From Thermoplasmata archaeon (GTDB lineage Archaea > Thermoplasmatota > E2 > DHVEG-1): DNA of 9,087 nucleotides. Positions 5,785-9,087 of the stretch are shown piece after piece; position 1 is the stretch's first letter; the number at the start of each line of letters is the position of its first letter. Where the stretch lies: the NCBI GenBank assembly GCA_003651045.1, contig QMTJ01000029.1, positions 1 through 9,087 on the forward strand. The letters run 5' to 3'. The notes beneath the pieces were generated by a model, which was not told the origin of the DNA, did no database searches, and worked only from the letters and a program-made list of their open reading frames with translations. Made by a program: the position numbers and the translations under genes.

Positions 5785-7774
5785 ATGTTTTAACAATAGA
5801 TGAAAACAATATTTGACCTAGTATTACTGTGATTGAGAAAACCATTATAGATGTAGGCATGGTTTTCCCTAGAGAATACATGTATGTAGCTTTGTCGTCA
5901 CCTTCGTCAATACCATTTGCAAATCGAACTAGTAGAAAAACGAGTTCTATAATGTATACTCCTATTACTAGGACGAAATATTCTGGTCTAATGTTTTCTA
6001 ACGTGAATACCCGTGTCGTGGCACCGGGTACACTCATAGTTGATGGTATAGCACCTGTGGATATTTTACCGGATAAACTATTTAGTATGTTTGAAATCAG
6101 TTTAGTTATAGCCAATGTGATACCGCCGATGAGTGGTGCAAAAACAGCTACAGTTGAACGAAGGGTTGATGTAAGAGAAAACAAAGTATCTTTGATCTTT
6201 TTTTCTACAGCCTGTAGTTCTTTTAGATGGTCAGCTATTCTAATGATAGAGATACTTACAGCTCTCTGACTTTTTTGAATGCCTTCTACAAAAAGACGCA
6301 TTATAGCTTTTATACGATCTGAGTAAACATTTTTTAAAGAACCATAATCTGGGTTAAACATAGCGTCTTTTAGATTAGTATGCAACGCTGTTAAATTGTA
6401 ACCTGTTTGACTGAATACCTCCGCTATTTTAGATCCCTCCATGGTTTCTGCAGCGTACATAAAACTTTCTTCAGGTGATTTCTCTTCAGATATCCTCTTA
6501 CCAAGGATATAAAGTGCGTCACTGAACTCGTTTTCCATTTGTTTAATCTCGTCTCTAATTTTTTTATAAGGATAATAAACACTTAAAGTATAGGATGTAA
6601 CAGTAGCAGCAACACCCCAGATTATAAACAATGTCACAGGGAAATACATGTTTAAACCATTAGGGTTAACTATAAAATCTAACAGGGGGTTAGACGAACC
6701 ATCATCTAAGATAAACGGGAGAATAAGGAAAAACACACCTGGTGACGCAATCAAGATACCAATAGACAAAGCAACACCAAGCCGTGTTTTTTTATGGATA
6801 CTTCTAAGTTTTGGATGGTCAATAGGTATCACTGGTGGGTTAAAAGCCGCAGGTCTCGACAAAAGAATTTTACGTGTATAAATAAAAACAAACATTGGAA
6901 GAATAATATCATACAGGAAAAAAACCTGGAAGATAGTAACTCTCATGCCTACTAAACCTGCAGCAGGTAACATAGCTACAAGAGCAAGAGGTATCATAAT
7001 CCCTATAGAATAAATAACCATCGCTGGTTGATGAAGCCTGTTCACAAACTTATTCATCATATCACGTGTACCATCCAAAGCTACATCTAGTGCTCTATTA
7101 AGCGTTACAATACGAGAAGCCTCATCACGTTCTTGGATAGCACTTCTAATGAGATGCAATGCTCTTTTGAAATACTCACTCCATTTACCCCACATTGTTG
7201 CAAAACTGGTAAGAGCATCATCGATACCATGATACACACGTATTTCCATATCCCAAAGCATTTTACGTAAATCCCTAGCGAGAGACGTAGAAGATTCAGA
7301 AGCTGCAAATTTAACACTGTTTTCAAGATTAGGAACAAGTTTCAAATACATTACAAGATAACTCAATATTTCAGGTATATCACCAAGTGAATGAATCTTC
7401 ATATACCTTGCATAGGTTTTTGGATAACCTGCTAACATGTTCAACATAATCAATGGGAAAACAAATGTAACAGAGAACATCAAAAAAAGAGTGAACAGGT
7501 CAATGTTTCTAATGTCAAAACCATAGGTTAAAAAAATGAGGATGTCAACTATGAAAAACCCTATGAATGTTAAAAACGCGCCCATGTATGAAATAAGGAG
7601 TATATCATATGGTTCAACATCTAACCCTGAAAAACTAAGAAGATCAACATACTCCTTGGGGAAATATTTATCAAGTTTTATCCTTGTTTTATCATTATCT
7701 TTTAGAAGCCATAGGAAATATTTTCTAGCGATCTTAGCTGATTTTTCAAACCAATGTGCTTCTTCTTTTTTCAT
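5783..7774 (-). CDS. Type II secretion F / TadC / FlaJ-like membrane platform protein, two F domains
   Basis: This 663-residue integral membrane protein is of the kind that forms the inner-membrane platform of type IV pili, archaella and type II secretion machines, where the cytoplasmic ATPase docks. Hydrophobic segments by eye lie at about 57-83, 93-116, 250-270, 283-300, 332-355, 377-398, 541-565, 599-617 and 640-658. Two soluble helical regions, about 125-248 and 405-538, correspond to duplicated T2SSF domains. The first contains LGDIPEILSYLVMYLKLVPN, the second NEFSDALYILGKRISEEKSP; both have the family pattern of a helix followed by a short, usually glycine- or proline-containing turn. 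Duplicated F domains are typical of archaeal members. The ATG at 7774 follows the ATPase stop by 2 nt, so translation is probably coupled. The archaellum FlaJ is a possibility, but no archaellin or other fla gene is in view, so I leave the system unnamed. Confidence 0.88.
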   Translation of the reverse strand: MKKEEAHWFEKSAKIARKYFLWLLKDNDKTRIKLDKYFPKEYVDLLSFSGLDVEPYDILLISYMGAFLTFIGFFIVDILIFLTYGFDIRNIDLFTLFLMFSVTFVFPLIMLNMLAGYPKTYARYMKIHSLGDIPEILSYLVMYLKLVPNLENSVKFAASESSTSLARDLRKMLWDMEIRVYHGIDDALTSFATMWGKWSEYFKRALHLIRSAIQERDEASRIVTLNRALDVALDGTRDMMNKFVNRLHQPAMVIYSIGIMIPLALVAMLPAAGLVGMRVTIFQVFFLYDIILPMFVFIYTRKILLSRPAAFNPPVIPIDHPKLRSIHKKTRLGVALSIGILIASPGVFFLILPFILDDGSSNPLLDFIVNPNGLNMYFPVTLFIIWGVAATVTSYTLSVYYPYKKIRDEIKQMENEFSDALYILGKRISEEKSPEESFMYAAETMEGSKIAEVFSQTGYNLTALHTNLKDAMFNPDYGSLKNVYSDRIKAIMRLFVEGIQKSQRAVSISIIRIADHLKELQAVEKKIKDTLFSLTSTLRSTVAVFAPLIGGITLAITKLISNILNSLSGKISTGAIPSTMSVPGATTRVFTLENIRPEYFVLVIGVYIIELVFLLVRFANGIDEGDDKATYMYSLGKTMPTSIMVFSITVILGQILFSSIVKT

Positions 7775-7776
7775 GT

Positions 7777-9087
7777 TTATATTCTCTCAACATATTCTTT
7801 AAACCATTTCATCCATTTCTCCCTAACAACAGGGTATTCTACTTTTCCATGTTGGATTTTACTTTCTTCTATGAACATCCAAAAAGCATTGTTAGCATCT
7901 CTATTAGCTATTGCCTCTAAGAGCTCTGGTTTCTCCATGCTATGTTCCACTATTGTTTTTTTGATATCTGTTCTCAGTCTAATGTTCTGAAGTGTTTTTT
8001 CTACTGTGATTCCCCATTTTTTAGCAATGTTTTCTATAACCTGGGATTGCCCCATATCTAATAAGTCTGTAGAGTAGAGCTGGTCAGTTGATGCATCATA
8101 TATCATGATGTCCTGGAAGACTTCATCAGGATCAGGGTTTGTAGTCCATCCTGTTTTTGTGATTTCAGATATCTGCGTTACTCTTCTTTTTCGTTCTATG
8201 CCTCCTTCTGTTCTTATTGGTGCAGCTATTATTACTGCATCTACTGCTTTGAAAGATGTTGGTGGGACACCGATGTCGTAGACTATCCTTTCATAGACGT
8301 CACGTGTGGTTGAACCATGTATAGTACCCATAATTAGGTTTCCTGCTGCTCCTATTCTCATAGCTTCAAATAATACCTTGGCTTCAACTCCTCTTACTTC
8401 ACCAAGTATTAAAACAGATTCACCTAAACGTAAAGCTGTCCTGAGTGCATCAGTAGGACTGATCTCTGTTGAACTAGAGCCAGCTGAGATGCTTTTAGTA
8501 ATTAAAGACTGGATTTTATAACCGTATCTTTGTAAATCATCTACAGGTATCTCAGATGTATCTTCGATAGTGAGAATTCTAAAACGTTGAGGTATTTCTA
8601 GGATTAAAGCACTAAGAAGAGATGTTTTACCAGCTCCACGGCTACCCGCTATGAGAAGAGAAGCTTGGCCATCTACTAGGAAACTAAGGAAACCAGCGGC
8701 TTCAGGAGATATCATTTTATTCGCTATAAAATGTGTAAGAGTCCAAGGTTTCTGTCGATGTCTACGGAGTGCAAAAGCAATACCTTTTGGAGTGAGAGGA
8801 CTAGATATAGCAGCTACACGAGTATGGAAAAACTCTAAATCCATATCAAGTACAGGGTTAGCTTCAGAAAAAGCACGTCCACTAAGTGTTCTAAAACGAG
8901 AAGCAAGTGCGTCAATATCTCCATCAGAGAGAAAGATATTCGAAGTATATTCCTCACCATCAAGTACAATATGCAATGGATTGTTTACCACAGGTGCATT
9001 AACATAAACATCCTGTATACGTGTATCGAGTAAAAGATCTTCTAGTATTCCAAAACCTGCTGTGTACCGTGAAAAAACATCAGCGAG
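7777..9087 (-). CDS. Type II/IV secretion (GspE/TadA/FlaI-like) ATPase, 5' part missing
   Basis: This hexameric ATPase powers pilus or archaellum assembly, or secretion, on the cytoplasmic face. The frame is open to the right edge, giving 436 visible residues; the true start lies outside. A GTG at 8991-8989 is internal, because the 32 codons before it continue the family's N-domain pattern (FGILEDLLLDTRIQDVYVNA). Counting from the window edge, the Walker A is GSRGAGKTS at 148-156, the Asp box is IEDTSE around 174-179, the Walker B is VLILGEVRG with E230, and the His box is GTIHGS at 254-259. About 130 residues follow the core, ending in a charged, aromatic tail (REKWMKWFKEYVERI). All catalytic motifs are intact. 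It overlaps nothing and precedes the platform gene by 2 nt. Such ATPase and platform pairs occur together in archaeal type IV pilus-like loci. Confidence 0.93.
   Translation of the reverse strand, partial: LADVFSRYTAGFGILEDLLLDTRIQDVYVNAPVVNNPLHIVLDGEEYTSNIFLSDGDIDALASRFRTLSGRAFSEANPVLDMDLEFFHTRVAAISSPLTPKGIAFALRRHRQKPWTLTHFIANKMISPEAAGFLSFLVDGQASLLIAGSRGAGKTSLLSALILEIPQRFRILTIEDTSEIPVDDLQRYGYKIQSLITKSISAGSSSTEISPTDALRTALRLGESVLILGEVRGVEAKVLFEAMRIGAAGNLIMGTIHGSTTRDVYERIVYDIGVPPTSFKAVDAVIIAAPIRTEGGIERKRRVTQISEITKTGWTTNPDPDEVFQDIMIYDASTDQLYSTDLLDMGQSQVIENIAKKWGITVEKTLQNIRLRTDIKKTIVEHSMEKPELLEAIANRDANNAFWMFIEESKIQHGKVEYPVVREKWMKWFKEYVERI

Noticed and set aside
5829..6269. A 146-residue plus-strand frame antisense to the platform gene
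   Set aside because: No ribosome site or recognisable motifs; the minus-strand frame has clear membrane and T2SSF features across the same bases.
8989..8991. GTG as the start of the secretion ATPase (404 residues)
   Set aside because: The same frame continues without a stop to 9087 and the extra 32 codons match the family's N-domain pattern, so the GTG is internal and the gene is truncated by the window edge.

Overview
The window looks like AT-rich archaeal chromosomal DNA. Archaeal markers are a NOG1-family GTPase, an archaeal CTP-dependent riboflavin kinase fused to a winged helix, archaeal-style type IV pilus/secretion motor genes, a likely TATA-type promoter with no leader, and oligo-T terminators. 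I lean towards Thermoplasmatota or a related euryarchaeal lineage. That placement is low-confidence inference, because no rRNA or other strong taxonomic marker is present.

Layout: (1) 1-735, minus strand, is the N-terminal part of a NOG1-type GTPase that runs off the left edge. (2) 736-794 is a compact divergent promoter. (3) 795-5748, plus strand, holds five co-directional genes: a 75-residue winged-helix protein, riboflavin kinase (ribK, with an N-terminal HTH), DNA polymerase X with a PHP domain (polX), NAD-dependent DNA ligase (ligA), and a small cysteine-rich protein resembling DUF6485. (4) 5749-5782 is a very short convergent intergenic spacer with opposing oligo-T tracts. (5) 5783-9087, minus strand, is a two-gene unit for a type IV pilus/archaellum/type II secretion-like machine: a GspE/TadA-type ATPase that runs off the right edge, followed after 2 nt by a GspF/TadC/FlaJ-type membrane platform protein.

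The polX-ligA pair is the most distinctive part. The ligA ribosome binding site overlaps the polX stop codon, so the two are probably translated together. Gap filling by PolX, end trimming by its PHP domain and sealing by LigA would make a self-contained single-strand-break or base-excision repair module. The ligase is of the bacterial NAD-dependent kind, whereas archaea normally use an ATP-dependent ligase, which suggests horizontal acquisition. The pilus-type genes form a motor and platform pair, but no pilin or prepilin peptidase is visible here, so the exact appendage or secretion system cannot be named.

I found no rRNA, tRNA, CRISPR array, insertion sequence or attachment site. The longest stretch without a gene is about 59 bases.
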